From assembly GCA_963854835.1 (NCBI GenBank), contig OY978527.1, positions 41,614,040 through 41,678,039 on the forward strand: a stretch of DNA of 64,000 nt. Direction: 5' to 3'. Positions 10,922 to 23,632 of the stretch are shown here, in pieces; position 1 is the first letter of the stretch; each line of letters begins with the position of its first letter. The notes beneath the pieces were generated by a model, which saw only the letters and a list, made by a program, of their open reading frames with translations, made no database searches and was not told where the DNA came from. A program made the translations under genes and the position numbers. The stretch is from Megamerina dolium (lineage: Eukaryota; Arthropoda; Insecta; Diptera; Megamerinidae).

Positions 10922-13000
10922 ATGATAATATTGCATACTTTGGTAGCTCTGATGGCTAGTTTTATGTTATTCATCATTTATATATATTCTGGCAGTTGGA
11001 TACATAATCGAATTGGTAAAGTACTTAAATGAAATATTCTATACAAAAAGAATACATGAGTAGACTTGTTAAATAAGATTATTCTACCACTACAAGCAGC
11101 AAAACCAAGCACCCAACTTCAAGTAGTCTAATACCACCAAATCCAGAGGTTGCACAACCACCGTCAGCATCTGTATTGCATATCTATGAGCAGGCAGCAG
11201 TATGTTCGGATAGTTCCATATGTAGTGACATTGGCAGGTGAGAATACCAGCTTCGCTTATTTTTCCCAACTAATCATGCACTTCGTGTTCTTCTCAATTT
11301 AGAGACATCTTGCAACGGAATGGCAGCGTTGTTGATGCTGCCATAGCAACATTATTGTGTAATGGTCTCATAGCAATGCAAAGTATGGGTTTAGGTGGTG
11401 GCCTCTTAATGAACGTATATATTCATAGTGAACAGCGTGCTTATAGTATTCTCAGCAGAGAGACAGCACCGCATGGTGCAAAGGCAAATATGTTTGCACA
11501 ATTCCCAAATATGAGTGCAATTTTTGGTAATAGTCTAGCTATAGCTGTACCTGGTGAAGTCATGGGTTATGCTCTTGCATACGAACGTTTTGGTAAATTA
11601 CCCTGGGCGGATTTGGTGCAACCAACTGTAGCATTGTGCGAGCATGGCTATCAATTAACAAAACATCAACGTGATTCCTTGCATACGAACAGAGAAATGT
11701 GTATTAAAGATAGACATTTGCGTAAAATGTTTTTCAATGAGACATTGGGTGATTTCCACAGAGTTGGTACTCATATTCATCCCGTGAAGGAATTATGTCA
11801 GACATATGAATATCTAGCTGCAGATGGTCCAAGAAGTTTTTACACAGGCAAATTGGCTGAAAATATATTGGCTGATTTACATGATATGGCTAGTCCAATC
11901 GATGCTTTGGATTTGCGTGAATACAAAGCACAATTAAAACTCTCACATAAAGTATCGTTGGGGGATGAGCATATAATGCATTTAATACCAACACCTGGTA
12001 GTGGTATTATTTTGGGATTTATTATGCGAATATTGCATCAATTCAAACAAGATTTTATGCGCGCCAAACAACTCAATGCACTGGGAATGCATCGTATTGT
12101 AGAAGCAATGAAATTTGGTTTTGTTAAACGTTGGCTATTGGATGCTGAAATGGAACAAGAGGTATCACATCGATTGTATAAGAAATTAAATATATAATAA
12201 TTTTTAAAATATCTATACTGCTTGTAGTTACTGCATAATATTACCAGTACAGATTATGCTGTAAAAATAGCAAATATCATTAATGATCAAATCGCCTTTA
12301 ATGATCCCGAACATTATGGGGCAAATAGCAAATTAATCACTCGATCAGATCATGGTACAGCACACATATCGATTTTGGCACCCAATGGTGATGCTGTAGC
12401 TGTAACTAGTTCAATTCATTATTAGTTAGTATTGAGGACGTACATACATACTGTGATATTTTGATTAGAATATTTTTTTTTTTTGTAATACTTAGTTTTG
12501 GCACCGGCCGAACGGGTACACGTACTGGAATCATTTTCAATAATGTTATGACTGATTTTGCCACAGATGGCTTCGAAAATTATTTCGATTTGCCACTGGT
12601 GAAGAATAAAAATCGAATTAAAGGCGCACAAAGTCCCATGTCATCGATGGCGCCAACAATTGTCTCCAATCGAAATGGTGATGTTCGTTTAGTGATCGGT
12701 GCAGCTGGAGGTACTAGAATTATATCGCTTTTAACACAGTTACTAGTACGCATACTTTGGTTTAAAGAAAATATAAAGGATGCCATTGATGCCGCACGCT
12801 TTCATCATCAGCTATCGCCAAATATGCTACAGTATGATTATGGTCTTGTGCAAAGTCTAGTTGAGGCAATGGAATCGAAAGGTCATACAACAGAACGTCA
12901 TCGCCATCGTGGTTCAGCCGTTTGTGGTGTGGAACAACTTGGAAAGATGATATTTGCCAATGCTGATTATCATAAGGATGGCGGTGTAGCGGGATACTAA
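10922..13000 (+). CDS. Gamma-glutamyltransferase (second of tandem pair)
   Basis: Five coding exons fit best: 10922-11015, 11147-11237, 11303-12161, 12228-12424, 12496-13000, in phase, about 581 residues. The ATG at 10,922 (CGAAAATGA) leads straight into a membrane anchor, so this would be a type II protein with a short stalk. The second acceptor (11,146) is the least sure junction; it is chosen because it restores the frame and has CTAAT upstream. Catalytic-domain marks: VVDAAIATLLCNG, SRETAP, catalytic threonine in HGTAH (residue 392, codon 12357-12359), PMSSMAP, GAAGGTR, and the end DGGVAGY. The residues matching human N401 and E420 are His and Val, so substrate binding may differ. The final exon is one piece where the first GGT has two. 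A mariner interrupts the open frame just upstream (see findings), so expression may be altered. Confidence 0.85.
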
Positions 13001-13041
13001 ATTCGATATTAAAAAACAAAAGGGTATAATTATTGCTAAGA

Positions 13042-13047
13042 AATAAA
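13042..13047 (+). other. Polyadenylation signal of the second GGT gene
   Basis: AATAAA about 40 bp after the GGT stop codon, and about 170 bp before the start codon of the next gene on the same strand. The 3' UTR is therefore very short. Confidence 0.55.
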
Positions 13048-13216
13048 GTACAATTTTTGTAATAGCCTTTAATTAATTGAAGAAAACACTTTATTCATTA
13101 AGAGCACGACAGAATACGGCTAATGACATGTATACGTAAGTATTTATCTATAAACGGGTTACATTAGGCAATTAGTTTTAGTCATTAAACGTACGGAGAC
13201 AAGTTAAGAAAGTAAA

Positions 13217-15464
13217 ATGAATAGTAATGCAATAATGTTGCAAAAGCCTAAGACTCAAGGAATTGTTGAAAAATGTGGAAAATATTTGCACAAATTCCTA
13301 ACCGAAACCACATTACATAGTCTTAAATATGTTGGCAACAATAGGCTGACCATATGGGAGAGGTATGTGCTCCAACGAACATAAACCTTGACATGTTTTA
13401 TTATCATTTTACATACAACAGACTCTATTACTTGACATGGTTCATTTTGGTTGTAATTGTTGCCTATTCACTTTCAATTGATATTTTTGATAAATGGCAA
13501 ACCACACCGGTCATCATTGGTATGGAATCACATATAACGCCCATTCAAACTGTACCATTTCCGGCAATAACTATTTGCAATATGAATCAGGCCAGGCGTA
13601 GTAAAGTATCTAAAATTTCACCGTAAGTATGAATGTTGCTCCTGTGGACATTTTTATTTCCAAATTGTTTTACACTTAGTGATTCCCTCGATTATGTGAT
13701 GCTGTTAAGATCTTGTTTTGAAGATTTCAATTATGGCTTATATCGTAATGCTACACCACGATATCATGAAGATACCTTTGTTAATTTTCTCGTAAATGTA
13801 AGGCTTGAATTGAAATCAAATATTTAAATTGATTAATTACAAATTACAGAATGGTCAACCATGTAAGGATATGATACCGTATTGTAAGTATGGTACTGGA
13901 GAACGTAATTGCACTGATCTCTTTAGAGAAGTATTATTGGATGAGGGCCTTTGTTGTGCATTCAATATATTGCATCCTTTCTTTCTGTACAAGGGAGAGT
14001 AAGATTATCATAATGATCAGATATGCACAATGGTTCATTTGCCAAATAACTTACAGATACAAATTTGTACGTGATTATACGACAACACATGGCCGCATAC
14101 CAGTCGATTGGAGCCCAGAAACGGGATACGCTCAACAATTGCCACGATACTATTATCCACGTACTGCAGAAGGTCAGATTCATTGAAGTTATTGCTATAG
14201 TTTAGGTTTATATCACTAATTTTTGTGCTTTGCAATAGGAGCCGGTGTTTCGTTGGGTCTGACAATTGTACTCAACGCTGAATTGGATGATTATTATTGC
14301 TCTACTTCAAACAGCGCAGGGTTTAAGGTATCGAAATTCTATGCGAAATATCACATTCAATTTATATAATTTTTTTTTTTATTTTCTCAGATCATTCTAC
14401 ATAATCCCATAGACACGCCACTCATTCGTGATACGGGTCTACCTGTAATGATCGGACAGCAATCACGTTTTCGCATTGGTACGACCAGTTTTGAGGCTCT
14501 GCCTTCAGTACGTAGTATACCACCCAATGAACGTTTATGCTATTTCAACGATGAGAAGACACTTCACTATTTCCGCTACTATACACGACGTAATTGTGAA
14601 CTCGAATGTGACACTAAATTCATGTTACGCTCTTGCAACTGCATACCATATCATATGCCACTTTTATTCCATAATGCTACCATTTGCTTTGTTAATCATT
14701 TCGAATGTGTCGCAGATGCCGAAAAGCGTGGCTATGATTACGCCAGCACGTTGTGCAAGAAAAAATGTCTTCCCAGTTGTTTTGAACAGATGCCATATGC
14801 CGAACTTTTTGCCACCCCATTTGCTGCACGAGATTATATGTTGCACGATCAGTATTTTCGAAATTTGCCCAAGGATTATGTGCACAAAAATCTTGCATTA
14901 GTACAATTCTTCTACAAGGAATCATTCTATCGCAGTTATGTGAAAACACCCTATATCACATTTACCGATTTTCTATGTAAGTTAATCTGTGCGATTAGCA
15001 TAAATAAGAACAACAATGTTTCCTTTCGCTTCTCTTTTGCAAATAAAAATCATGCAGCACAGACCGGTGGAATTATGAGCTTAATGATGGGATTCAGTGT
15101 CATATCAATTGCTGAATTTTTCTATTTTTTCATGATACGTCCAATATTTGATTACATTCTAAAACGTGCTGCACCCGAGGTAATTATAGCATGTGATAGT
15201 GAAGATAGTTCTGATGATGATGATGATAATGATGCTGGTGATAATTATTATGGTGATACTAATAAAAGTAGTACTTTGGACTTTACGGTAGCAATACCGC
15301 CAGCAAATACTATTTTCAAGAAAAAGGTACATTTTTCATAAATTTGATACTATTTTCTTTATTACTGCATATTTACTGTATGATATGCAACACAGGCCAG
15401 CAGAAATTTTGTATTTCATCATAGACGCGAACCATTCGGACGAAAATCTCTTATTAGAGATTAG
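13217..15464 (+). CDS. Pickpocket-family DEG/ENaC channel subunit
   Basis: Nine exons: 13217-13362, 13422-13622, 13680-13797, 13850-13998, 14057-14172, 14239-14327, 14391-14976, 15058-15326, 15396-15464. All junctions are GT-AG and the frame is continuous, giving about 580 residues, normal for the family. These are amiloride-type cation channel subunits of sensory neurons and epithelia, with two membrane spans and a large Cys-rich extracellular loop. Visible marks are a first membrane span at about 52-70, the family motif PFPAITICNMN (94-104), a loop with Cys-rich segments such as CELECDTKFMLRSCNC and CKKKCLPSC, and a second span with the GFS filter (480-482) in MMGFSVISIAEFFYF. The cytoplasmic tail is acidic (a run of Asp/Ser/Glu encoded near 15,200-15,240). 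Which ppk it is cannot be settled; ppk28 is one guess. It starts 217 bp after the GGT stop. Confidence 0.93.
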
Positions 15465-15545
15465 GAACAAACAATCAATCAATTTTAAATATATTGGATT
15501 ATTGTAACGATTAATTTACATAATAATTAGCACAGTTATTTGTTA

Positions 15546-15621
15546 AATAAATTATTATAATTACCACAATATTAAAAATACAATCAAATTTCTACTTTAA
15601 CATTATAATCCAGCAAATAAA
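15546..15621 (+). other. Polyadenylation signals of the ppk gene
   Basis: AATAAA occurs at 15,546-15,551 and 15,616-15,621, about 80 and 150 bp after the ppk stop codon, in AT-rich 3' flanking DNA. Confidence 0.5.
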
Positions 15622-15639
15622 ATTCCACGATGCCTGTAG

Positions 15640-18600
15640 TATGTGCATAAACCCCAAGTCGAAAATTATATTTTCCCCAGTGTTGCCAAACAAATGAAAT
15701 ACAATTCTTCAAAAATTCCTCAATTTTATTTTTCGTATAAGTAGCATATTTATTTTTATTAACTAAAATCTACGTATTCAGTTTGGAATGTTTATATTTT
15801 GCTCAGTTTGCCCAAATGAATCAGCACCACTGTTATTTATCCATTCCATTAAAAAGAGTACATATTGCAAAATGCGCCACATTCGAAACAAACATAATAT
15901 AGTCCTCAAGCTATTTTGCAATGGTTCAGGTTACAGAATATACGATCAAATAATGGGCTATCAAAGTCTACAAATACTGACAGAATGTATTTTTCTGCCA
16001 AAACAAGGATATATATGTTGCATTTGAAACCAGAATTATATACCAGCCGTTAACAAACCCTGGTGTATTCTATACCTCAACAAACTCTTCCTATAGTTTG
16101 GCAAACCCCTGTTTTTAATATCAAAATGAAATGATAGTAATGGGATAGCAACGCATTGAATTGGTTATGTTTATAAATTGAATCGAAAAAGATTGAGATG
16201 ATTATGTAAAAAAAATTGCGCCAACATTATTTCTATTTATGCTCTAGCAGTCAAATTTTATTATTTTGTGACACATTATACAAATGTCAAAACTAGATTT
16301 TTGGAACAATTTTTCGCCAATTATAAATTATACATAAATTCCTAAAAAATGACACACAATCGTTGTAAATTTCCCTCATTTTGAGGAATTCCACACAGCC
16401 TAGCAACATTGATGCTATGCATTTATAAATACTGGGATATTAATAATTCCTCTCACTTTTGTGGCTGGGTTTTTCCTTAAAGAAATACATCAGAGATTAC
16501 ACTAGAAAATGAATACAATGACAACCATTTTTTCATCTTAACCTCAACAAGCAATTTCATTTGCTTGTGAAAAAGTGAAGAAGCATATCACTCTTCTACA
16601 CTCTATTGCCAACCGACATCAGCAAAACTGATGCCCATAAACAATTTGTTCATGTCTCCATCAGTACTATTTTGCTCCCCGTTGAATTTGGATGTGTTTT
16701 GTTGGATTCGTGGGTGTTTTGTCTCATTAGTTCAAGAAAATACTGGATAGCCAATTGTGTCTCTTTCTTACATATACAATATACCCTTTGTTGCTTAATT
16801 TAAGTAATTTTTTTTTGTACAAATAAAACCCAACAAACCACACTATACAAAAGCGAAACATAAGTAAAAAATACAAAAATAAAAAGTGAACCGACAACGA
16901 ATAAAAAAATAATATAATAAAAAGAAAGAAGAACCGCATCTAAGGCAACAACAATAATTAAATTAGTGCTCTACAACAGTCAGTCGTAGAATTGTATTTG
17001 TGTTCCTTTTTGTGAGTTCGCGTGTACGTTAAATTACCATATACATACATAGTTGTTGCTGTACTGAGCTATTTATTAAACAATTTATTGTATCATTTGT
17101 TTGTATCTAAATTGATTGAAATTGTGGCAAACATCTAAAAGGAGAATACTTGAAATTTTCAAGAAGAAAAGTGAAATAAATTAAAAATTGAATTTTTCAA
17201 TTTTTCCAGCTACAACCTATTTTTAACGAGCAACCTTAAAAAACCAACCTACTTCCAACCACTTTTTTCCGGAATTTATTAACTACGTTAGTATCTACAT
17301 ATGTATATATATAATAATAATTAAACTAGTTTTATGATATTATTTAAACTTAAACTAACCTATGTAATGTATGTAAGTTCATATTAGCTTTTTTCAATAT
17401 GTTCATAAGTATGATGACGTGACTCATATTATGTCCGCTTATTTCTTGTTCTGTTTTACTTAAAGTTCAGTTTTGAGATGCTCTGTTTAGCATAATTTCT
17501 TCTTTCCATATCTGTTTCTTTGCTCCATTCATTTATTACGTATGTCTTCTTTATGCATACCTACGATATGAGTACAGCAGACTACCGTAGACGTTTTTTT
17601 CAACAAATCCATTTGATACACGTGTTTAAAAACTCAAGCATTTTTAGTTCTATTCTTCGCACAATCATTTCAAACATAATTAAATCTTCAAATATATATA
17701 AGAATTTGTTTAAAAAATATAGAAGAAATTATAATTCGCAACGGCTTATAATTTTACTGATATTCCCATATTGTGACTTTATGAATGAACATTTAAAATT
17801 ATTCATTCATTAAAAAGCAGTAATAAATCCAGCATAATTATATTGAATTTGCATAAATATATATTTTAATTTGAATATTGATACCAATAATATATCGTGC
17901 CATCAAATAATTATTACTAAATATTGTAGGTATAAACATAATTACATTATGATGTCATGTTTAATGGCTGTGTGTTTATTACTGTCCTTGAAAGTCTGTT
18001 GACAAATTCGACGTAGTAGGTAATTGATGCTACTGTTGTGTTTTACATTATAGTATTTGCATGCATGCCAACTATTCTTTAATAAGGGCTATGACAGAAA
18101 GTATCGGATTTATTGTATGGCACAAGCAAAATGCCATCACAAATTTTAATATGTTGTTTCAGATTGTCAGTCGTTTTTTTTTTCTCCATTTCCTTAAAAT
18201 AACGAAAATGTTAGGGACTTTCTACATCAAGGTAAGGTTAAGTACGTATCATATTTCGCCAAACAAACAACTCACAATGGTTTAAACCGCAGTCTTTTCG
18301 TTATTCGTTAAACAAATTGAAAAAATTACAATAAATGTTGGCTACATTAACGTCATGGTACTATTTATTATTCATGCATTGTATATCAAAATATTAAATC
18401 GTGTGAATATGTTTGTAGTTATAGGTAAAAATATAGTAAGACCTATGAAATACGTGTTTTTTGGAACTACATCCAAATTTGCCGGTGTTATAATATAATA
18501 GTATGGCACAAGTTAAACAATGCTTCGAAATTTTGGGATTTTCCACTGAAAAAAAATGTGAAACTATTGATTCACTTGGAATAATTAGCGCTTTAGACTT

Positions 18601-20270
18601 TAATTCATGATTTCACAATAGTTTGATTTTGTTATTAGCATTATGTGCCTCTACCAACTGCTACTTATCAGATTGATTGGATGCATTAAACATCTTTCCT
18701 ATTCTTAAATTGATTATGGTAAATTATAAAAAAAGAATCGGAGTTTTTTTGAAAATTCAAACAAATTGAAGCTAAACAAATTTCACAAAATATTTTGATA
18801 GCATTCTATATTGTAGTCGTTGACATCTTGTTTTTACTTGCATCAAATACGTTTTCTTTTAAACAAGTTAAAGGTTTAAGACAAAATTTCAATCACCAAT
18901 CGATTGAAATTAGTTAATAAATCTCCATGCCTAATAACATCATCAATTATTCATGCTACCGGGCACACTTTCAATTCGAATCGTGCTATGATGCAAGATT
19001 ATCACTTCGCAGCATGTATTCTTTATTTCTATTGGAAGCTGATATCTTCTAATTATATAATAATTTGTATAAAACTTATTATTGTTTTGCTATTTACTCT
19101 ACATGGGTGGAAAATAATCAATTGTATATATGTATTTATATGAACAACGTATTTGTGTCATATGAATGGGGTTAGAGAAATTTAACCCATGAGATATTGC
19201 GAAAAAGAGAAGACAGCAAAAACCATAATAATTATATACTTACGTCATACGTGCATCTTAGTCATGAAATAATCTATATTACTTTAAGAAGTCAGCAACC
19301 AAAAAAATGCTATACTTTTAAATGCGTCACCAAATATACGCCTTGAAGTTGCTTTACGTCACAATTACTATATATAGAGTATGTACATATTTAGAAGATA
19401 TTTACTTATTCAATAAACCGTAATTATGAAATTCATAAATGAAGCAGCAAATTCGTAATATAATTGGTTTTTTTTTTCAGACGCGCCAAAAGAAATATAC
19501 TAAATATTTTTGTTTATACATTACATAGACTTCGCATATATGCAATGTATTTTTACCATGTATGTAGGTATGGGTATGTGTATAAAGAATAAGTATGAGC
19601 TATTAATATTAGCTATCCAATATCTATTAATTTCTTTTTGCTTAATTTATATATTGTAAATCGTAGTAAATATACATTGATCGTCATCAAAGAGCTTTAT
19701 GACGTTATAATAACGATGTGTGTAGTTTTCCACTACCCACTATTTAGGTATAGTAATTATTACACGAAATTCTGTGAAAAGTTATATTAGAAAGTATATA
19801 AGTATTGTATCTAAAATTTTAACACAAACAGTTTTTTAAATATTTTATCCTCAAAAGTACGGTTTGAATCTTGCAGATATGAAATTGTTTTTGCTTTGAA
19901 TAATATAACATCTGATCGCCGATACAGTTTGCATAAAATCATCAATTTCCAGATTTCTGCACAATGTGCTGAAATATAAACGTTCGAAAATAATTTTTGC
20001 TCCTACTGAGCAATGTTTATAAACGTTTCGTATATTCCAAAATGTACGCGATTGTTTGATAGTACTATGAATAATTTCAGCATTTCAATAACATGTGCAT
20101 GAAAGTATATTTGAAGATAGTATGATATGTATCTAGCCTCGAGAAGAAAAAATTATTATTATTTTTCAATTTGTTTTAGTTTTCAATATTGAATTATAAA
20201 TTGAATTAATGTATGCATTTTAATTACAATGAAACTCAAGTTATTCAAATTCGAGTATAAATTGAATATA

Positions 20271-20311
<41 letters not shown>

Positions 20312-20990
20312 ATTAAATATATACTTTAATGTTATAAGTCATCATTTTCATTGTAATCAATTATCATTATTTTCATTTTAATATTTGTTCTTAGGTTATA
20401 GTTCGACTTCTTATCGATACAGGTTTTCGCTCTAACAAAGTGTCGCTTGCACGTACAAATTTTTAATGACATGATCTTGTGAATTGATAGGAAAGTTGTA
20501 CATAGATTTAATAAGTTACTCTTGTTTTTGGCACGTTCTACTAAATTGGGTCGGTTATTGGCAAGCCTGCTGAGATGATCGGTACCCACAAATTACCCAT
20601 CGGTAAAAGAGAGCTGTATTCCGTCAAATTTTCAAGAAATCGATTTTCACAATTTCCCACATTTTTTCACGTAAAATAATGAAAATTTTTCTAAAGAAAA
20701 AAATGACAGAAAATAAATTTTAAAATTTATCCTTGAATATCCGTGAGAAAACCAAATATTTTCTCTGAGAAATAAGTGCATATTAAAAGCTGTAATTTTT
20801 TTCTCTCCAACGCAAACATTTTAATTTTGTCCGATTACTATTGTAGTTCGGTGTAAAACAAAAGTTTAAGATAAACACTATATAAATAATATTCGTAGCT
20901 TTATGTTGGCCATGTTTGCTGAGAAGTTTTGCGCCAATTAAATTCTGAAATAAGCCCCAAAGAGAATTCTACACCAAAAAAAAAAAAAAA
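15640..20990. other. Non-coding region between ppk and the annexin gene
   Basis: No supported coding exon was seen on either strand. A TCAGTC initiator-like word at 16,980-16,985 (CAACAGTCAGTCGTAG), followed by a GTGTTCC/GTGAGTTCGCG stretch, could mark a distal non-coding first exon of the annexin gene, but no TATA or downstream promoter element was found. The rest is AT-rich, with short open frames of random type and an ATT microsatellite at about 20.3 kb. Confidence 0.45.
20273..20310. repeat. ATT/TTA microsatellite
   Basis: An almost perfect run of ATT triplets in non-coding DNA. Confidence 0.9.
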
Positions 20991-22619
20991 TCTCCTTACA
21001 GTCGGCTGGGGCCGACCAAATCTTACCCTGCATATGTAGAGATATATATAAAAAGTTTGCTCTTATATCCATCCTTTTCTTCCACTACTTTGTATAGGAC
21101 CTACATTAAGAAGCAGGCGTACCTCACCAATTTTGGAGGATCAATTTCTGCCTATAATACTAAACTACATAGATTGCAATGGGTTGACCTAGGCGTATTA
21201 ATTAGTAAGTTATGGGTGTTTTAATGTTTAAGATAAATCCGAGACTTTATACGGAAGATATATAAAAAGTTGGCGTGACGTATCTCTTTCTGGTATATCT
21301 AATTAATTTTTCAATATCAATCCACACCTTAAATTTGGTTGTCCTACGCTAAATGGTTTGTAAGTTATGGAGCTTAAAAGTTTTAGTTTAATTCCCTTGA
21401 CTTTGTATGGGAGACTCATGAAGGAGTGGGCGTGGCACACTGATTTTCTGCCAGATTTTTGCTAACTACGATATTAATCCAAGTGTCAATTATGGTTATT
21501 TTAGGCAGAAGATTGCCGAAGTTACACCTGTTTCAATTTAAAATTTGTATGGGGGCTACAATAAACACTGGGCGTGGCGCGCCCATTTCAAGTGAGTCTA
21601 GTTATTCGTACAATACTATTCCATACCTTAAATTTCGTTGTCCTACGCTAAATGGTTTGTAAGTTATTGAGCTTAAAAGTTTTAGTTTAATTCCCTTGAC
21701 TTTGTATGGGAGACTCATGAAGGAGTGGGCGTGGCACACTGATTTTCTGCCAGATTTTTGCTGACTACGATATTAATCCAAGTGTCAATTATGGTTATTC
21801 TAGACAAGATTGCCGAAGTTACAGCTGTTTTAATTTAAAATTTGTATGGGGGCTACGATAAACAGTGGGCGTGGTTGGCCCATTTTCTGTAAGCCTAGTT
21901 GCTCGTACAATACTAATCCACACCTTAAATCTCGTTATTCTACGCTGAATAGTTTGCAAGTTATAACCGGTAACATTTTTTTTAATTTCCGCAACTTTGT
22001 ATGGGAGACCCAAAAAGCAGTGGGCGTGGCACACTGATTTTCTGCCATATTATTTCCGACTACCATGTTAATCTCAGTGTCAATTATGGTTATTCTGGAC
22101 AGTAGATTGTAGAAGTTACAGCTGTTTCAATTTAAAAGAAGTACAGACACTTTGTATGAGAGCTACGCTAAAAAGTAGGCGTGGCTCAACCACTTTTGGC
22201 GAGGTTATATAGTGGTATAGTATAAGTCTATGTGCCAAATATTGTTGTCCCAAGTCGTATATTATGAGAGTTATAGCAAGTTAAAGATTTTGAAAATTTC
22301 GAGGTTAGTCGCTTTGAATGCTTGGTGTGGGCGTGGTTATTGACCGATCATGCCCAATATCAATCCCCTCCGTACCCTTGGATCATAGATTACTTATGCC
22401 AAATTTCATCGAAATAGCTCAATATTTACTCAAGTTATCGTGCGAACCAGCGAGGTGACAGACAGACGGACGGACGGACGGACATCGTTAAATCGAAAAT
22501 TTAATCGACGCTGATCACGAATATATATCTATGTCTATATCTCCGGAGATTCCTTCAAGTGAACACAAACATCTGACCGAAATGAATATACCATGCATAT
22601 TGCATTATGCAGGGTATAA
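20991..22619 (+). mobile_element. Internally repetitive non-autonomous element, copy 1 (three 299-bp units)
   Basis: After an A run the element starts TCTCCTTACAGTCGGCTGGGGCCGACC, holding the hairpin GTCGGC-TGGG-GCCGAC, then TTACCCTGCATATG. It ends with GACAGACAGACGGACGG, ATCGTTAAATCGA and ATGCAGGGTATAA, whose last bases are the inverse of TTATACCCTGCAT near the start of copy 2. Inside, the word GTGGCACAC within GGGCGTGGCACACTGATTTT repeats at 21,432, 21,731 and 22,026. Each unit is a diverged dimer of about 150-bp halves, both with TTTGTATGGGRG and GGGCGTGG. No transposase frame. Closely matching copy at 41,695-43,621. Similar repeats with a GACGGACGG tail are common in flies, but I cannot name the family. 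Confidence 0.85.
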
Positions 22620-22734
22620 AAATAACCCCTAATGTTTGCAGAGATAGAACTTCGGATAGAGATAGCCTTTCAATATTGGGTAGCCATTTTTATTCACTAT
22701 ATTACGGCCATTTTTTATCACACCTCAACAAAGT

Positions 22735-23045
22735 TTTCAAATTATTAAAATTTACTTCTTTCTTTTAATCGGGCCAGTCAAATTGTGATTTCAACAAGTT
22801 TTTGGTTTTTATGAAAAACGATCCATTCCAACAGGATGGCGCTACAATCCATATATCTCTCAATTGATCAACTTTAACAACGCTTGAATTTTTTGTGGGA
22901 GTCATTCGTGCGCACTAACAAATCAGCAATAATTACCGATCTGGAATCGAACATTGAACGAGCATAGGTTAGAAGGGATTCGGAAAGGTCGTGGACAGCC
23001 AAGGTGGCCATATTTTGTATTTAAACATTAATTGAATAAAATATG
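22735..23045 (+). pseudogene. DD41D-type transposase remnant
   Basis: The + strand encodes a decayed C-terminal part of a Tc1/mariner-superfamily transposase: FQQDGATIHIS (second catalytic Asp), LEFFVGV, then TDLESNIERA, interrupted by stops. It resembles the better preserved element at 60,413-61,668. Ends cannot be fixed. Confidence 0.65.
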
Positions 23046-23383
23046 ATTTCAAGTGAAACTATTTTTTTGAAAAAAAAAAGTAATAATTTTGTATTTGTAT
23101 TACTTTAAAAACACATGCTTCCTTATTTATAATGACTCATCACGGCAACGGTGGTTAAAGATTTGTCATCTTCTCATCATTTTATTGATTTTTTTGTTGT
23201 AAATATTTGACAGATAAATATGTATTTTTTATTGTTCTCTTTTAAATTAGATCGTTTTTCAATAATGTTTTCTCCGACTTTCAAATTTTAATCTTATTTG
23301 CATACATTCACATATCGATTTTCCTGCTCTTCTATTGGGGAATGTACATACATACTTACTGCCAATATATGTACATACATATA

Positions 23384-23632
23384 CAGGGTGATTTTTTAAG
23401 AGCCTACGGTTTTGATTTAAAAAAAAAAACATACAAAATTTAGAGAAATGTATGAAATCTTTATTTGAGTCGATAGAATGATCTATATAATTCAATATTT
23501 AAAGATGATTTCATGAAAACATTGACTATTTCGCACCAAATTTACATTATTGGACATTAAATTACCAACACGCATACGTAGAGTGCGGACAGAGGAAAAT
23601 ATCGCAGCTGTAGTTCCTAAAAAATCACCCTG
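23384..23632 (+). mobile_element. 249-bp TIR element, deletion derivative of a mariner-superfamily transposon
   Basis: Perfect 15-bp inverted ends, CAGGGTGATTTTTTA and TAAAAAATCACCCTG, flanked by TA at 23,382-23,383 and 23,633-23,634. The inside keeps a scrap of transposase N-terminal coding (RRVRTEENIAAV), a motif also readable in the DD41D element at 60.4-61.7 kb. It is best explained as an internally deleted copy of a full transposon. Confidence 0.85.

Noticed and set aside
11097..11237. Acceptor at 11,096 or 11,099 for exon 2 of the second GGT
   Set aside because: Either choice shifts the frame after the donor at 11,015 and meets a stop; the acceptor at 11,146 keeps the frame.
21432..22030. 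CRISPR-like spaced repeats
   Set aside because: Units are about 299 bp, contiguous and eukaryotic in context; there are no short repeats with unique spacers.
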